Shown here piece after piece: positions 52,828 to 62,348 of a stretch of DNA of 64,000 bases. The stretch spans positions 5,628,258 to 5,692,257 of the forward strand of contig CAXXKX010000003.1 in assembly GCA_963676655.2 (NCBI GenBank), read 5' to 3'. Positions within the stretch are counted from its first letter, which is position 1. Each line of letters begins with the position of its first letter. A model generated the notes under the pieces. That model worked only from the letters and a program-made list of their open reading frames with translations, was not told where the DNA came from and searched no databases. The position numbers and the translations under genes were made by a program. The stretch is from G963676655 sp963676655. GTDB lineage: Bacteria; Verrucomicrobiota; Lentisphaeria; Victivallales; Victivallaceae.

Positions 52828-53529
52828 TCAGTTTTTATCTTTCATTTCAGCCATTACAGTGGAGCCGGCAAAAACCCGGTCGCCGATTTTGACGGTGGCT
52901 TCCAGGCCTGAATCGACCGGGAAATAGAGTTCGGTCCGTGACCCGAATTTGATCATCCCGTAGATTTCGCCTTTGACCAGTTCCCGGCCTTCCTCTACCG
53001 GGCAGACAATTCTGCGGGCGATCGCTCCGGAAATCTGCTTGACTGCGACCGGGAACTCTTTGCCGCAAACCGTACCGGTTCCGGCGATGGTCATTGACTC
53101 GTTTTCCTTGCCGCATTTCGGATCGCGGGCGTCAAGGAACTTTCCTTCTTTATATTTAAGAAAATCAACTTTCATTTTGCAGGGGGCGCGGTTTACGTGG
53201 ACATCCAGGACTGAAAGGAAAATGCCGATACAGACAACTTTTTGTCCTTTGAAATAGTCGAAGTCGCATTCTTCCAGTTCTTCGATATCTTTTACCACGC
53301 CGTCGGCCGGAGATACTACCAATTCTTCGGCTTCTGGTATTTTCCGGTTCGGAACCCGGAAAAACGCGGCTACCGCCGCCCAGATAATAAACGTTAATCC
53401 AGCTAACACGAAACCGGTCACCGGACAGGCTTTATAGGCCAGCCAGCAGAATGCTCCAATCAGAATTAAAGCGATCATTCCTGAAACGCCCCATTCGCGA
53501 ATGCCATACTTTGTCAAATACATATTCAA
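52828..53529 (-). CDS. psd: Phosphatidylserine decarboxylase proenzyme
   Basis: The 233-aa protein is of the short PSD type. Two membrane helices lie at about 15-55. VVSPADGVVKDIEE and FLSVLDVHVNRAPCKMKVDF carry the conserved His and Asp. The self-cleavage site is FGSRTELYFP near the C-terminus, where the Ser becomes the pyruvoyl group. It converts the product of pssA to phosphatidylethanolamine. It is upstream of and close to pssA. Confidence 0.94.
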   Translation of the reverse strand: MNMYLTKYGIREWGVSGMIALILIGAFCWLAYKACPVTGFVLAGLTFIIWAAVAAFFRVPNRKIPEAEELVVSPADGVVKDIEELEECDFDYFKGQKVVCIGIFLSVLDVHVNRAPCKMKVDFLKYKEGKFLDARDPKCGKENESMTIAGTGTVCGKEFPVAVKQISGAIARRIVCPVEEGRELVKGEIYGMIKFGSRTELYFPVDSGLEATVKIGDRVFAGSTVMAEMKDKN

Positions 53530-53552
53530 TGCTCCTGTTTGAATTTTATAAT

Positions 53553-54101
53553 TTAAATTTCTTTATTTTTTACCACGCCATATTTTTTCCGGCTTTTCTT
53601 TTGCGTCTTCTCTTTTCGTTGTCGATAAGCGATAATTGCTTTCAACGCGATAAAATAACCCGGAATTGCCAGCAGTACCGCGAATAGCAGTCCCCCGGCA
53701 AAAAATGATGCGATAATTGACCAGCCCAGGTTGAACAGTTCGCCCAGTTCCTGTTTCTCGATAACGTCCTTCATCGATTCCCGGATATGGTCGTATTCAA
53801 ACGGCTGCATGATCAGCCAGCTGCCGATATAGCACTGGAGCGGATAAATGATCCAGATCGTAAAATGATTTGTCACAAATGTAAAGACAATCGATGGAAT
53901 TTTTGCCGCCTTCAACCAGATAGCCAGCGGAACTACGACCACGATTTGCAGTCCGAACGGTATCAGCATACCGATAAATAGTCCGAGTGAGACTCCTCTG
54001 GCAATGTATTCCGGTTCTCCTGATTGTCTGATAAACTTGAAATAATAATATTTTGTTATTCGGCCAATATTATTTTGATTGTGTTTGACCTTTTTATTCA
54101 T
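53553..54101 (-). CDS. DUF2062 membrane protein
   Basis: The protein (182 aa from ATG 54101; a TTG at 54122 adds seven residues) has the DUF2062 core: ARGVSLGLFIGMLIPFGLQIV, PLAIWLKAAKIPSIVFTFV, then NHFTIWIIYPLQCYIGSWL and a last helix FFAGGLLFAVLLAIPGYFIAL. The family is widespread, with no settled function. It is in the same direction as psd-pssA with a 23-bp gap, so it is probably co-transcribed. Confidence 0.85.
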   Translation of the reverse strand: MNKKVKHNQNNIGRITKYYYFKFIRQSGEPEYIARGVSLGLFIGMLIPFGLQIVVVVPLAIWLKAAKIPSIVFTFVTNHFTIWIIYPLQCYIGSWLIMQPFEYDHIRESMKDVIEKQELGELFNLGWSIIASFFAGGLLFAVLLAIPGYFIALKAIIAYRQRKEKTQKKSRKKYGVVKNKEI

Positions 54102-54488
54102 TTTATATTGAAAATACCCCAATAATGTTACTAATTTTATCCTGATAATTTATCATGTCAACTACTAAATCGCAAGCCTGCGACTAAAAAAGCCGGAAAA
54201 TATAATTTATCGATTTGCATAACCCATGGTTTCGGGTGTACAATAGTTTTTTAATCCGCACGACAGATGGCGATAGTACCGCTTCAAACTTCGCGCATTG
54301 CGCTGCGGAAGCGGAAAAAACATAAAATGTACCGGGGAAAATTCCCCCGCAGCGAGCAGCGAAAGCAACCTGATGATTTTGTGTGCTTTTTAATGCGTGC
54401 TTGCTCTGTATCAAAGTCTCTGTATGGTTGTATCGTTGATAGGATGAACATAACAAAAATTTTAATTTGAATATTTCAGGAGGATATT
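54102..54488. other. Gap before the PHP gene
   Basis: It contains a perfect 14-bp palindrome GGGGAAAATTCCCC at 54334-54347, a possible operator or hairpin, in a locally GC-rich stretch at 54260-54400 that differs from the AT-rich surroundings. No supported protein gene. A short minus frame at 54184-54456 has no ribosome site. Confidence 0.45.
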
Positions 54489-56924
54489 ATGTTTAGATGC
54501 AGTATGATTGACCAGAAATGTGTTATTCCGGAAGTTGTTTCGGCAGATCCGTCGCAATGGCCGGATTCGACTTTGCTGTCAGATGAATTCTGGGGCTTTG
54601 TCGCCCATGAGTACAAGGGGTATATCTATTATACCGGCAGTGATTTTCCGGCTCCGAAAAAAACGCTTGCCAAAGCGGCATATACCGCGGACGCATTGAT
54701 CGTAGCAGTAGAAATGGATGAGCCGGATATGGCTTTGGTAATGGATAACCTTGAAAATAACAGTCCGGGTTATTTTCAGGCCGACCATATTACCCTGAAC
54801 ATTATTACTCCCCGGCAGGACCGGTTTCTCGCTTCAATCAATCCACTTGGCAAATTACACGCGGAAAAGAATATGGAACGAGACATCGAGCCTTTTTTCT
54901 CCGCTGAAGTTAAGGTAGCGACTGATTGCTGGCAGGCGGTTTTTACAGTTCCGCTGGCGGCTATTGGAGTTGAGCCGGAACCCGGCACCGGGTTATTATT
55001 TGACATCGTTCGTCAGGAGCAGGGGCTGGCTGCGGTCAGTACTTTGACCAGAGCCGCGGTTGCTCCTCCATATAATTATATATATGAGTATCCGGTGTTT
55101 CATTTTCAGCCGCTCTTTTTTGAAGATGAAGGAAAAGTCCCTGATGGCGAATTCGCCGACGGCTGCAAGGCTGAATTAATTGCCGGCAGCCAGGTAAATG
55201 CCGGTGAATTCTGCGAGCCGGTCATCCGTTTGATCACTGGGGCTCACGGATTGGAGCCGGGCGCGCGTATCCGGCTCTCGCATGGCGCGCCGGTGCTGAA
55301 CTGCGGAGTTTCCTGGACGGAGCCGCTTGACTGGCAGGATGTCCAGATTACCAATCCACGCGGGGCCGGTTATCTGAGTTTCAACGGAGCCGGATTTGAT
55401 ATCAGCACCAACGGCATCTATACCGAAGCTGTTTATGTCGGCAAAGAACATCTTCCGGCCGGAACTGAAATTATGATCCGAATCGGAGATCGTTCTCATG
55501 GTGGCCCTGGCATCAAAGCAAGTATTGTTGCCTGTCCGGAGCATCGAATGTTTGTGAACATCGATACTGGCGCCAAAGGATTGTTTGAACCGCTTGAACG
55601 GCCCTGTGTGAATGTGCGGAGCGGTCCGGCTGCTAAATTGATTGTTACCAATCCCGGCGCGGTTCCCGGCGATGCCGAATTTGAAGTAATTGTGCGGGCG
55701 GTTGACCATTACGGTAATATTTGCCCGGACTTTTCCGGCAAGGTCGCGTTTGGATGTGACGCGGCGGAATATTGTTTTCCTGCTGAATTGATGTTTACCC
55801 CTGCCGATTGCGGGGTGAAGGTGGTTGCCGGGAAGATTAAATCACCAGGCGTTTTCAGGTTTTATGCCGATGCCGGGAATATTTCCGGTTCCGGTAATTA
55901 TCTGTCTACGGACGGCAGTTTCGGTGACGGCTGGATTTTATATGGCGACGTCCACTGTCATACCTGTACTTCGGACGGCTGGAAGACTCCTGAAGATAAG
56001 GTTCTGGAAAGTCGTCATCTTCGCGGTTTACAGTTTATGGCGCTGGCCGACCATGATTTTGATCAGTCCCCGGAAAAGTGGGCCCATTATAAAAAAGTGG
56101 CTCGCGAGAGTGATTGTCCGGGGCGCTTTATTGCATTTCTGGCGCATGAATGGACTCCATCGGCCGGTCATGGTAAAGCATTGGTCAAGCGTGGTGAAAA
56201 CGGTCATTATGTCGTGCTTTATCCGGGATTTGACGGCGACCTGATGCGTGCCAATCATCCGGATACCGATACTTATGTCAAACTTTTTGCCGAAGCCCGG
56301 AAGCAGCCGGGAGTAATGGTCATTCCGCATTATCATGGTACCCGGCCCCCTTTTGATCCGGAGATCAGCTGCGCGATTGAAGTCGCCGCCTGGGATGGGA
56401 AGGTTTGTGACGAACATACCGGGGCAAATGACAACCGGGATCTTTTCGGGACTCTGAATGATGGGGCGACCCCCGCAGTGATTGCCGGCGTTGACCACGG
56501 CGGCGAAGGCTTGACCGCATTCCGTAACGGCGAGATGTTCTGTGTCCGGGCTGATGAATTTTCACGCGAAGCCATTTTGACCGCAATCAGGAACCGGGAA
56601 ACAACTGCGATCCAGCATTCACGTTCACTGCTTAATTTTACTTTGAATGGTTATCCGATGGGCAGTATCGTCGATATCGATAAGACAATGCCTCGTACTC
56701 TGAAAGTTCAACTGGCGTGTGATCCGCCTGCCGTTCATGTTCAGATCATTCGTAATGGCAAAAGGATTTTTAACTATCCGAATGCGACCTTGTGCAAAGG
56801 CAATGTGATTGAATTCCAATACATTGACGATAATCCGGAAACCGGTTCCGACTGGTATCTGGTTCGGGCCATACTTCATGGCGGTGAATTTCTCTGGTCA
56901 AGTCCGATTCGTGTTGACTGCTAA
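54489..56924 (+). CDS. PHP-domain metallohydrolase with N-terminal CBM9-like domain (CehA/McbA-like)
   Basis: The 811-aa protein has no signal peptide. Residues 10-190 look like a DOMON/CBM9-like sandwich (LLSDEFWGFVAHEYKG, WQAVFTVPLAAIGVEPEPG). A beta-rich middle follows. A PHP domain starts near 484 with the metal motif YGDVHCHTCTSDG, then ALADHDFD, LAHEWTPSAGHGKAL, GHYVVL, VIPHYHGT and VAGVDHGGEG, each giving His/Asp ligands. CehA/McbA members hydrolyse phosphoester or carbamate-type bonds, but the substrate here is unknown. GGAGG lies 6 bp before the ATG. It neighbours a LacI module. Confidence 0.83.
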   Translation: MFRCSMIDQKCVIPEVVSADPSQWPDSTLLSDEFWGFVAHEYKGYIYYTGSDFPAPKKTLAKAAYTADALIVAVEMDEPDMALVMDNLENNSPGYFQADHITLNIITPRQDRFLASINPLGKLHAEKNMERDIEPFFSAEVKVATDCWQAVFTVPLAAIGVEPEPGTGLLFDIVRQEQGLAAVSTLTRAAVAPPYNYIYEYPVFHFQPLFFEDEGKVPDGEFADGCKAELIAGSQVNAGEFCEPVIRLITGAHGLEPGARIRLSHGAPVLNCGVSWTEPLDWQDVQITNPRGAGYLSFNGAGFDISTNGIYTEAVYVGKEHLPAGTEIMIRIGDRSHGGPGIKASIVACPEHRMFVNIDTGAKGLFEPLERPCVNVRSGPAAKLIVTNPGAVPGDAEFEVIVRAVDHYGNICPDFSGKVAFGCDAAEYCFPAELMFTPADCGVKVVAGKIKSPGVFRFYADAGNISGSGNYLSTDGSFGDGWILYGDVHCHTCTSDGWKTPEDKVLESRHLRGLQFMALADHDFDQSPEKWAHYKKVARESDCPGRFIAFLAHEWTPSAGHGKALVKRGENGHYVVLYPGFDGDLMRANHPDTDTYVKLFAEARKQPGVMVIPHYHGTRPPFDPEISCAIEVAAWDGKVCDEHTGANDNRDLFGTLNDGATPAVIAGVDHGGEGLTAFRNGEMFCVRADEFSREAILTAIRNRETTAIQHSRSLLNFTLNGYPMGSIVDIDKTMPRTLKVQLACDPPAVHVQIIRNGKRIFNYPNATLCKGNVIEFQYIDDNPETGSDWYLVRAILHGGEFLWSSPIRVDC

Positions 56925-56970
56925 GTTTTAAGTTGTTTGTTATTAAGGCTATATGGTTTATTTTGGCGTG

Positions 56971-56994
56971 TTTTATGAAAAAATTTTCATAAAA
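56971..56994. promoter_or_regulatory. 24-bp inverted-repeat operator before the LacI gene
   Basis: Perfect 11-bp arms TTTTATGAAAA and TTTTCATAAAA around a 2-bp centre, 15 bp upstream of the -35 element. Confidence 0.6.
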
Positions 56995-57008
56995 TATTGT
57001 TATATATG

Positions 57009-57037
57009 TTGTTTTTTTCATAATGATGTTGTATAAT
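57009..57037 (+). promoter_or_regulatory. Sigma-70 promoter for the LacI gene
   Basis: TTGTTT (57009-57014), 17-bp spacer and perfect TATAAT (57032-57037). Confidence 0.65.
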
Positions 57038-57075
57038 AGAAGCATTGTAACAACCCAATGAGAAGATTTTATTTG

Positions 57076-58020
57076 ATGCGAAAGACAAGTATAAAAGAAC
57101 TGGCAGCCAAAGCCAATGTTTCCGTAACAACTGTTTCCAGGGTATTTAACGGCCATCCTCATACGAATGCAAAGACCGCTGAACTGGTCAAGAAACTGGC
57201 GCGTGAATTAAATTATATTCCGAAAAGCGCGGGGCGTCGGCAGTGTGTGGCGATCATATTATCCGATATGGATGAAAACCCGATCAACAATTACAGCGGC
57301 TCCTTATTGATGGAGATAGCGATTTATTGTTCAAAGAACAACCTGAGTTATCAGGTTATTCCGGGAGACGGCTTGCATTTGCTTGATGAATATTACATGG
57401 ACTATGCTATATCCCTGACCGGGGTTCTCGACGATATCTCAAAGTACACCAAGACGAAATTTGTTTTTATCAATACGATACCGCCTGGTGAGATTGGGGT
57501 GAAGTCAGATAACTTCACGCCCATCCGGCAGGCTTCGGAATATTTATATGAACGTGGTCGCAGGCGGCAGGCGATTGTTTTACCGGATGCCAATGCGGTC
57601 AGCCTTAAGGAGAGGATTGCCGCTTTTGAAGCGTCTGTCAAAAATCTGGGAATACCGCAGGAGCAATGTGCGGTGATAGAATTGTGCAAGATGGATGATT
57701 TCGAGAATTTCTCGAAAAAGATGCGTAATCACGCAATTGACGGGTTGATCGTCGCCGGGGAGGCGATGCCGCTTCAAATATCCTATTTCCTGGATTTGCT
57801 TAACTTGAAGGTGCCTGCAGATGTCTCGGTAGTATCGTATGAGGTCGAGCATTTTTCTCAATATTTGATACCGCCGCATACAACGATCAAGCAGGATTTT
57901 AAGACGTTGGTGGCCAAGGCTTTTAAGATGCTGATGTCGAAAGATGCCGGTAAGCGAAAAGGTGATGTCATTGTTCCATGCAGTTTTATTGAACGGGATT
58001 CTGTTTCAACTAAAATATAA
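57076..58020 (+). CDS. LacI-family transcriptional regulator
   Basis: The protein (314 aa from ATG 57076; an ATG at 57058 is in frame) has a LacI helix-turn-helix and hinge: TSIKELAAKANVSVTTVSRVFNGHPHTNAKTAELVKKLA. The rest is a periplasmic-binding-protein sensor with VAIILSDMDENP, FVFINTIPPG and DVSVVSYEVEHFSQYLIPPHTTIKQ. It is first in a set with a prepilin-domain protein (23-bp gap) and a 927-aa secreted protein. The inverted repeat at 56971 is its probable operator. Confidence 0.92.
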   Translation: MRKTSIKELAAKANVSVTTVSRVFNGHPHTNAKTAELVKKLARELNYIPKSAGRRQCVAIILSDMDENPINNYSGSLLMEIAIYCSKNNLSYQVIPGDGLHLLDEYYMDYAISLTGVLDDISKYTKTKFVFINTIPPGEIGVKSDNFTPIRQASEYLYERGRRRQAIVLPDANAVSLKERIAAFEASVKNLGIPQEQCAVIELCKMDDFENFSKKMRNHAIDGLIVAGEAMPLQISYFLDLLNLKVPADVSVVSYEVEHFSQYLIPPHTTIKQDFKTLVAKAFKMLMSKDAGKRKGDVIVPCSFIERDSVSTKI

Positions 58021-58043
58021 AAACAATTTGAAAGGATTAAAAA

Positions 58044-58784
58044 ATGAAGGTTGTAAGAAGAAAAAGTTTTACGTTGATCGAGTTGTTAGTTGTCATTGCT
58101 ATTATTGCAATACTTGCCAGTATGTTATTGCCGGCATTGAATAAGGCACGGGAAAGAGCAAAATCCATCACCTGCAAAAACAACCTTAAGCAGCTAGGGT
58201 CGGCAGTCAGCTTTTACGAATCGGATTATGACGATTATTTTGTGCCGCTGCGTATTGGCTCCAGCACATTCTGGCCCTTGACGCTTGAGGCTCTTTACCG
58301 CCAGGATATGGGGATAACTCTTGCCAAAAAGAATTCAGTGTTGATGTGCCCGAGCGCCAAATATCACAGCGGTGCTAAGTATATTGGTTACGGTGCGTGC
58401 TATTACGGACCTTGCTCGTGGATCGATTCGGCGGTCGATGCCACCAGCTGGGGAACAGCCGGCAGTTATGCTCCGGGAAGACCTCCGGCCAAACTTAGTA
58501 AACTGGCAGGCAGAGTTTCCAGAACTTTACTGTTCGCTGATCACGCTCTCAGCAGTGAGATTGAGCCGAATCATATTGGTTATTACCTGGTTAAAAATGT
58601 TTCCAGTTATACCACCAGTTTTCCGCTCCGTCATGACGGCTGGAGCAATATTGTCTTTGCCGATGGTCATGTTGCGGACTGGCGGTCCACCAATCTTAAC
58701 ATCTGGCTGACCCGCGGTTATACAGTTACGGATATTCCGAATCATTTTATCTATTATCAAAGAGGGATTATCGATTCCCATTAA
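58044..58784 (+). CDS. Prepilin-type N-terminal methylation domain / H-X9-DG protein
   Basis: The 246-aa protein begins with a basic leader, FTLIELLVVIAIIAIL and PALNKARERAKSITC. The C-terminal half has LRHDGWSNIVFADGHVADW, the H-X-DG element. It closely resembles the 1946-2665 protein in the first 50 residues and diverges in the middle, suggesting a shared export anchor and a variable ectodomain. GAAAGG lies 9 bp before the ATG. No pilus assembly genes are nearby. Placement after a LacI-type gene and before a large secreted protein suggests control by sugar. Confidence 0.9.
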   Translation: MKVVRRKSFTLIELLVVIAIIAILASMLLPALNKARERAKSITCKNNLKQLGSAVSFYESDYDDYFVPLRIGSSTFWPLTLEALYRQDMGITLAKKNSVLMCPSAKYHSGAKYIGYGACYYGPCSWIDSAVDATSWGTAGSYAPGRPPAKLSKLAGRVSRTLLFADHALSSEIEPNHIGYYLVKNVSSYTTSFPLRHDGWSNIVFADGHVADWRSTNLNIWLTRGYTVTDIPNHFIYYQRGIIDSH

Positions 58785-58871
58785 GCTGTTGAGCTTATTT
58801 CTCTGCAATCTTGTCTACAAAAGATATGTCAGTAACCGTAAAAAAACTCAAATTTAAGAGGTAGAAAAAGA

Positions 58872-61655
58872 ATGAAATTATTTGTACTCCTGCTTATCGT
58901 GTCCGCGTTTAACCTGATAACCGCCCAAATCGTACCAAACGGCGACTTTGAAAAGTCTCGAATCTGGAAGAACCGCAATATCCCGTTTGATTGGGGGGCC
59001 GCGCTGTATGATGATGATAAAGCTGAAATCACCCTCGATGACAAGGTGAAGCACGGAGGAGAGAAATCCCTGAAGCTCAGCAGTGAAATCCCAAAGAGCA
59101 GGGTTGTCGTTACCTCAAAAGAGATTCCGGTGCCGACCGGCAAAAAAGACATCTACGTCAGCTTATGGATCAAATCTCAAGTTCCGGCCTCCGGCGAAGG
59201 TAAGGTTGTTTTGATCGGCTACGATAAAAATAACAAAACATCGATCTGGAAAGCCTTGTTTATGGTTCGCGGCAGTTTTGACTGGCGCAAATTTTCTAAA
59301 AAGCTGTCGCTTCCCGCCGGAACAATTAAGTACAGATTATCTGTACGTCTCAATAAAGGCGGCACTATATGGTATGATGATGTATCCGCATCATTTGAAC
59401 CTCCAGCCCCGGAAAAGCTCAAAAAAGAAGTAATTGACTCCAATAAATTGACCTGGGAGAAGTATACAGTCCCGGGTGCGGAAAACATTTTTACCGTTGA
59501 AGCCAGGGATGATAATGTGACCCTGATTTGGAAAGATGGTCTGGCTAACTTCGGCATGAAAAGTTCCCCGGTGCCGATAGTGAAAAACCGCAGTATTGCG
59601 TTTTCGGCATTGGTCAAAACAGCCGGAAAAGGGGTAGGGCAGCTGATGATCAGGGCTTTCGGAGTAAATGGAAATCTGCTGCTGGAAAGCAAATCACCGG
59701 AACTGTCGGATGCCGGTAAAGGCAAAACTTTGCGTGAAACGATTCTGACTCCGGTCTGGACCGCAAGCGTTCGACTTTTCTGCCTGAATAAAGGCCCTGG
59801 AACGGTTAACTTCAGCGACATTAAGCTGCAGAATATATCTCCCGATGAAATGAAATCAAGGTACCCGGTTTCTTTCAGTTGTGAACCGGCTATTGGTAAC
59901 GATTTCTGGAACAACGGTAATGCCGTGTTCAATACCATTGACGACAGTCCCGGTCCTTTGGTTTTTGACTTCTGGGGCGATAAGAGCATATCAAAAAATC
60001 TGGCTCTCATCGTTGAGCTGCCGGATGAAATTACGATTGAACAGTGTTTTCACAGTCATGCCAGTGTCGCTGAGCCGGTTGTCAAGCCGCAGGTAACTGC
60101 TTTTACTAAAGACGGGCATCCATGGAAAAGATATTCTTATCGCAATGCCTGGTGCTTTGTTAATATGAAGCCGAATCCGGGGTTTTGTCGTTCTCTGGCA
60201 TTTATTTTTAAACGGATGAAGAACGGCGTTATTAATAAAGAATATCCGGCTTATGCCTATTTGTCTAACGCCGGCAAAAAATCTCCGGTAAAGAAGTTTT
60301 ATGTTAATTTCCTGCCGCCGCTGCCGAAGACGCCCAATCCCAAACATTATACCGTTTTTACCTGGAGCAGTTGGGATACCGCTGTTACCGGTGACAAGCT
60401 GTTTCTGTCCGTGCTGAAAAAGTTTGAAGAAGCCGGTATGACGAGCCGTGGATGCAATACCTGGGGCAGCCCACGGGTTTTCAAGCAGGACCGGATATGC
60501 GCAGATCGCGGCTGGCAGTTAGTTGCGCCGATGGGCACACAGGTTTTCGAGAACGCTTTCAAAAAGAAATACGGGGCTGCGGCTCAGTCGGTTAAGTCTG
60601 ACGGAAAAAAAGTCTATCATACCTGTCCTTCCTTATTGTTGTCTGAACCTGGAAAGCAATTAATCGATCAGGCCGTTCGGGAAATCCTGGACACTACTAA
60701 GATGAAAAAAGGCGATGTAGCCTTGTTCGATTACGAACCGTGGCAGGCGCTTGACTGGTGCTACTGCCCGAAGTGTCTGGAGCGTTTTGCCGCTTTTTCC
60801 GGTGTCAAAGCCACGCCCCAAGAAATCAAGAAAAAATATTGGCGTGAATGGGCCAGGTTCCGGGTCAAAGATAGTAACGCAATTCTCAAATGCGGAGCCG
60901 ACGCGGTTAAAAAATATAAACCGGAAATCACGGTGGCAGATTATGACTATCCGCTCGACTTCCGGAAAGACGATCTTTTAAGACGTTTTTTCAATATTCC
61001 TAAAGATTCCCGGCTTTCAGACAAATATCTCGATACTCATTATCTGAGTTATTATTATTATCATGGTAAACGCGGCTTTGAATTTCTTGATGTGAACGCG
61101 AAAAAGCTGAAAAAGCCGTTTGTCATGTTTTCACTGCTGGCCCGCTATGCCGATCCCCGGCAGACCTACTATGCCAGGACAATCGATGAATGCATGACGC
61201 CGCTGCAGTTCAGGCAGGCGATGCTTAACGGGGCATCCGCCGGATCGATTGGTCATGCCATATTCCCCGGAATCAAGATTGACGGCAAGTATTTTGTCGC
61301 AATCGATACCGCCATGCGGGAAATCGCCGCGGTTGAAGACGCGTATCGAACCGGTAAAAGGATCGATGATAAAGTCAGTGTTAAAGGTGAATGGCTGGTT
61401 AATAATCCGGAGGAAAAAGTTGCAGATTTTCTCTGCTACCGAGTACACCGGCTTGGAGATAAAACTGTTATCACCATCTTCAATTTTTCCCGCAAGGCAA
61501 AAATCAAGTGTCAGGTTAAATTGCTGTTTAAGTCCGGCGATACCCGCATTACGGACGTTTCGACCGGGAAAAATGTGAAAACGGCCGCATCAGCTTTTGA
61601 TGCCGTTATTCCGCCATCCGGAGTGAGTATATTTACCGTCGAACCTAAAAAATAA
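58872..61655 (+). CDS. Large secreted protein with CBM-like modules and a putative barrel domain
   Basis: The 927-aa protein has a signal peptide (LFVLLLIVSAFNLITAQ). NGDFEKSRIWKNRNIPFDWG starts a CBM4/9-like sandwich (about 20-175) and a second similar sandwich spans about 190-325. From about 495 to 800 lies a domain with FTWSSWDTAV, RDY-type motifs and FDYEPWQALDWCYCPKCLERF with two CXXC-like Cys, DYDYPLDFRKDD and FVMFSLLARY, probably a TIM barrel of a glycoside-hydrolase-like type. The Asp/Glu in DYEP are candidate catalytic residues. A beta-sandwich ends it. I recognise no known GH family. AAAGAATG-type ribosome site is fair. Confidence 0.75.
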   Translation: MKLFVLLLIVSAFNLITAQIVPNGDFEKSRIWKNRNIPFDWGAALYDDDKAEITLDDKVKHGGEKSLKLSSEIPKSRVVVTSKEIPVPTGKKDIYVSLWIKSQVPASGEGKVVLIGYDKNNKTSIWKALFMVRGSFDWRKFSKKLSLPAGTIKYRLSVRLNKGGTIWYDDVSASFEPPAPEKLKKEVIDSNKLTWEKYTVPGAENIFTVEARDDNVTLIWKDGLANFGMKSSPVPIVKNRSIAFSALVKTAGKGVGQLMIRAFGVNGNLLLESKSPELSDAGKGKTLRETILTPVWTASVRLFCLNKGPGTVNFSDIKLQNISPDEMKSRYPVSFSCEPAIGNDFWNNGNAVFNTIDDSPGPLVFDFWGDKSISKNLALIVELPDEITIEQCFHSHASVAEPVVKPQVTAFTKDGHPWKRYSYRNAWCFVNMKPNPGFCRSLAFIFKRMKNGVINKEYPAYAYLSNAGKKSPVKKFYVNFLPPLPKTPNPKHYTVFTWSSWDTAVTGDKLFLSVLKKFEEAGMTSRGCNTWGSPRVFKQDRICADRGWQLVAPMGTQVFENAFKKKYGAAAQSVKSDGKKVYHTCPSLLLSEPGKQLIDQAVREILDTTKMKKGDVALFDYEPWQALDWCYCPKCLERFAAFSGVKATPQEIKKKYWREWARFRVKDSNAILKCGADAVKKYKPEITVADYDYPLDFRKDDLLRRFFNIPKDSRLSDKYLDTHYLSYYYYHGKRGFEFLDVNAKKLKKPFVMFSLLARYADPRQTYYARTIDECMTPLQFRQAMLNGASAGSIGHAIFPGIKIDGKYFVAIDTAMREIAAVEDAYRTGKRIDDKVSVKGEWLVNNPEEKVADFLCYRVHRLGDKTVITIFNFSRKAKIKCQVKLLFKSGDTRITDVSTGKNVKTAASAFDAVIPPSGVSIFTVEPKK

Positions 61656-61680
61656 CTTCTACTTTTATCGTCAGTCGGGA

Positions 61681-61713
61681 TTAACGGGGGCATACCCCTC
61701 TCGACTGGCGAAT
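61681..61713. repeat. AACGGGGGCATACCCC dispersed repeat (partial form)
   Basis: It reads TTAACGGGGGCATACCCC, then CTCGACTGGCGAAT. It is related to the unit at 61731. Confidence 0.55.
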
Positions 61714-61730
61714 TTACTGTGGGAGCCGGG

Positions 61731-61768
61731 CTTTTTAACGGGGTGCATACCCCTGCCGAACGGCGAAG
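61731..61768. repeat. AACGGG...GCCGAACGGCGAA dispersed repeat
   Basis: It starts CTTTTTAACGGGGTGCATAC and ends CTGCCGAACGGCGAA, matching 17173-17206. Confidence 0.65.
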
Positions 61769-61889
61769 TGTTTTTCCCGTCATATCCCTGAAATGGCGAC
61801 ACATAATTCAAGCTCTTCTTTCTCAATTCTGCTTGCTTTCCGAATGAAATATGGCATATTGGCTATTGATTTTGAAAGGAAGTCTGCAT

Positions 61890-62240
61890 ATGAAAAATTA
61901 CGAAACAGCGGATTTTGATGAGATGGAACCGACCCGGTGTCCATGCGGTTACAGCAAACGGGCCTTTGTCTCCCCCGATAATTCAACCGCGACTATTCAT
62001 CAGGTTGATATCCAGGCTGATTCCAGGGTTCATTACCATAAAAAACTCACTGAAATCTATCTTGTACTTGAAGGTGAAGGCTATCTTGAACTCGACGGTG
62101 AAAAAATTCCGGTCAAAAAGAATTTCACTGTGATGATCAAACCCGGATGCCGCCACCGGGCGGTGGGCAGGCTGAAAATAGTCAATGTCTCCGTGCCGCC
62201 GTTTGATCCTGACGATGAATGGTTTGATGCGGAGGAATAA
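61890..62240 (+). CDS. Cupin-domain protein
   Basis: The 116-aa protein (ATG 61890, AAGGA about 9 bp upstream; a longer frame from 61851 is unlikely) is a single cupin barrel. Motif 1 is VHYHKKLTEIYLVLEGEG with the His/His/Glu ligands; motif 2 is MIKPGCRHRAVG with the last His. Such proteins bind a metal and often act as sugar or small-molecule isomerases or sensors. An N-terminal Cys pair is in RCPCGYSKRAF. Specific role unknown. Confidence 0.85.
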   Translation: MKNYETADFDEMEPTRCPCGYSKRAFVSPDNSTATIHQVDIQADSRVHYHKKLTEIYLVLEGEGYLELDGEKIPVKKNFTVMIKPGCRHRAVGRLKIVNVSVPPFDPDDEWFDAEE

Positions 62241-62348
62241 TTTATAACGGATGGCTCTTTCGGTGTTTTCATGGATATATCATAATTCAATGATTTTTTC
62301 ATGTTTTTTATTGCAGACTTACAGCCTGCTATTGTTTTTTATTATTTC

